Shown one piece after another: positions 4,650-5,759 of a stretch of 5,759 nucleotides of DNA. The translations under genes were made by a program, and so were the position numbers. The DNA comes from Candidatus Aquidulcis frankliniae (GTDB lineage Bacteria; Chloroflexota; Limnocylindria; Limnocylindrales; Limnocylindraceae). Each line of letters begins with the position of its first letter. Position 1 is the first letter of the stretch. The stretch spans positions 1 through 5,759 of the forward strand of contig RFPZ01000070.1 of the NCBI GenBank assembly GCA_009925905.1, in the 5' to 3' direction. The notes under the pieces were generated by a model. It searched no databases. It had not been told where the DNA came from and worked only from the letters and a program-made list of their open reading frames with translations.

Positions 4650-5759
4650 TTAGCCTTCCTTCGCTGTGCGCGGTTGAGTGTGACTGGCTGCTCTGCCGGT
4701 ACGCCAAGTTTGATCTCGCCCTTGAAGATCTTCTGGAAGAGCGGCTCCCACTTGGTGAGATAGACGAAGTCAGCGTCGTACTCGTACATCTTCTTAGCCA
4801 GAGCAGCGCGATCAACGCGCCCCATCTTGGTGTCGGTATAGTTGTTCTCCAGCCCTTGCAGGATGTGACCGATGTGCGGAATCTTCCACCACGACTCCTG
4901 CATCTCATCCCACTCTGGCTGACCGTCGGCGATGTAGCCGTGATCTCGCACGAGCTCAGGCTGTGCCGTCCAGTCGGTCACGATGACTGGCGTGCCACAC
5001 GCCTGCGCCTCGATCACAGGGATGCCGAAGCCCTCACCTCGTGAGGCGAGCAGCAGGACATTGGCGGAGCGCATAATCGCAGCGAGCGTCTCGGCTGGGA
5101 TGCCAGCGCGCATCTGGCTGCTGTTTACCCATCGGATGCGATCCTCTGGTGCGCCTACTGCCTTGAGTACAGGGATGAGGTTGATGCCGTCTAAGTGACC
5201 CCAGCGGTCGGTGTGCAGGTACAGGTAGGCATCCTCGTGCTCCTGAGCGAAGAGCGCCCACGCCTTGAGCATCTCTGGGAATGACTTGCGCTTGCCCTTG
5301 TTCATCGCGGTGATGACGGTCAGGTGCGCGTCCTCCGGTACGCGGAGCACATCGCGGCAGGTCGGCCCTTCGTGCGTCCAGACTTTGGTGTCAATGGCGT
5401 GTGGGATGTAGACCAAGCGGTCGCGTGGTACGCCTGCCTTCAGGAGCGCCTGCTCGCCGTGCTTGCTCATTGCGACGATCAACTTGTTGCCACCCTTGAT
5501 GCACCACTCCGCTACGCGCGGCGGCACAGGGTCGTGATCGATGGGAACCCAGGCGACGATAGGCAGATGGTGGTACGCCTCGTTGATGGCGACCCACACA
5601 TCAAACAGGGTCAGACCAAAGCCGCCCTGCGATGCGGCCATCGCGATGTTCTCTGGTCCAGAGTCATTGGCGTACTTGATCAGCCCCTCGGCAAAGACCT
5701 GAATGCCCTCAACCTCCATATTCGTCGGAGCGCCGTAGTTGGCTGCCACGCCTACAGGG
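4646..5759 (-). CDS. Glycosyltransferase family 4-like protein, 5' end beyond window
   Basis: The product is a GT-B fold glycosyltransferase that would transfer a sugar from an activated donor. The frame is open to the right edge with no stop. A GTG at 5749 is possible but has no usable ribosome site, and the codons before it (P-V-G) look like normal coding, so the true start is probably outside. Numbered from that GTG, an N-terminal acceptor-side domain covers about 1-135, including WVPIDHDPVP at 67-76 and the linker YIPHAIDTKVW at 114-124. The donor domain contains the hallmark SRGEGFGIPVIEAQACGTPV at 236-255, with the E-x7-E pair E239/E247. The C-terminus NRAQRRKAK (359-367) is a basic tail of a type often seen at ends of phage proteins. 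Likely substrates are virion proteins or host surface glycans; the sequence does not decide. Confidence 0.92.
   Translation of the reverse strand, partial: PVGVAANYGAPTNMEVEGIQVFAEGLIKYANDSGPENIAMAASQGGFGLTLFDVWVAINEAYHHLPIVAWVPIDHDPVPPRVAEWCIKGGNKLIVAMSKHGEQALLKAGVPRDRLVYIPHAIDTKVWTHEGPTCRDVLRVPEDAHLTVITAMNKGKRKSFPEMLKAWALFAQEHEDAYLYLHTDRWGHLDGINLIPVLKAVGAPEDRIRWVNSSQMRAGIPAETLAAIMRSANVLLLASRGEGFGIPVIEAQACGTPVIVTDWTAQPELVRDHGYIADGQPEWDEMQESWWKIPHIGHILQGLENNYTDTKMGRVDRAALAKKMYEYDADFVYLTKWEPLFQKIFKGEIKLGVPAEQPVTLNRAQRRKAK

Noticed and set aside
4535..5044. Plus-strand open frame of 169 codons
   Set aside because: It lies opposite the glycosyltransferase and Cys-rich genes, has no recognisable domain, and the minus-strand frames there have clear family motifs. 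It is a shadow of high-GC coding.
5747..5749. GTG at 5749 as the true glycosyltransferase start
   Set aside because: The frame is open to the window edge, no usable ribosome site lies in the ten bases upstream, and the preceding codons look like continuing coding sequence. The gene is treated as partial.

Overview
This window is a compact, one-strand stretch of a tailed double-stranded DNA phage or prophage (Caudoviricetes), carrying the head-packaging genes. Every supported gene lies on the minus strand, so transcription runs from the right end (5759) to the left end (1). The order terminase small subunit, terminase large subunit, portal is the classic HK97-type packaging cassette. Sampled lines put the G+C near 63% in the terminase and glycosyltransferase genes. 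Together with GTG starts, good Shine-Dalgarno sites and dense gene overlaps, this suggests a high-GC bacterial host. An actinobacterial host is plausible but not shown, because nothing in the window identifies the host or proves integration.

Layout in the direction of transcription. (1) A GT4-type glycosyltransferase runs off the right edge (5759-4646). (2) A 71-aa Cys-rich protein follows (4649-4434), sharing 4 bases with the glycosyltransferase stop. (3) A 64-aa FmdB-type zinc ribbon (4447-4253) overlaps it by 14 bases. (4) A 33-base gap contains inverted repeats around the stop codon of one gene and the ribosome binding site of the next. (5) A 266-aa HNH endonuclease carries several extra zinc knuckles (4219-3419). 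(6) An 86-base gap follows. (7) Next is a P27-type terminase small subunit (3332-2787). (8) The terminase large subunit (best start 2902, stop 1316) overlaps it by 116 bases. (9) A 45-aa hydrophobic protein (1319-1182) overlaps both neighbours by exactly 4 bases. (10) The HK97-family portal (1185-4) ends three bases from the left edge.

How the genes fit together: the small terminase recognises viral DNA, and the large terminase translocates it through the portal ring and cuts it. The HNH protein sits where packaging-associated HNH endonucleases are often found, although its long zinc-knuckle N-terminus and lower G+C also fit a mobile endonuclease. The two small zinc proteins and the glycosyltransferase are accessory genes, perhaps for regulation and for modification of virion or host surface. 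No tRNA, CRISPR array, insertion sequence, integrase or attachment site was seen.

The most interesting points are the 45-aa membrane-protein gene wedged between terminase and portal, and a hexamer repeat read in two frames that gives the two terminase subunits oppositely charged tails. The multi-knuckle HNH protein and the hairpins around its ribosome binding site also deserve a look. No clearly new defence or enzymatic system is visible.
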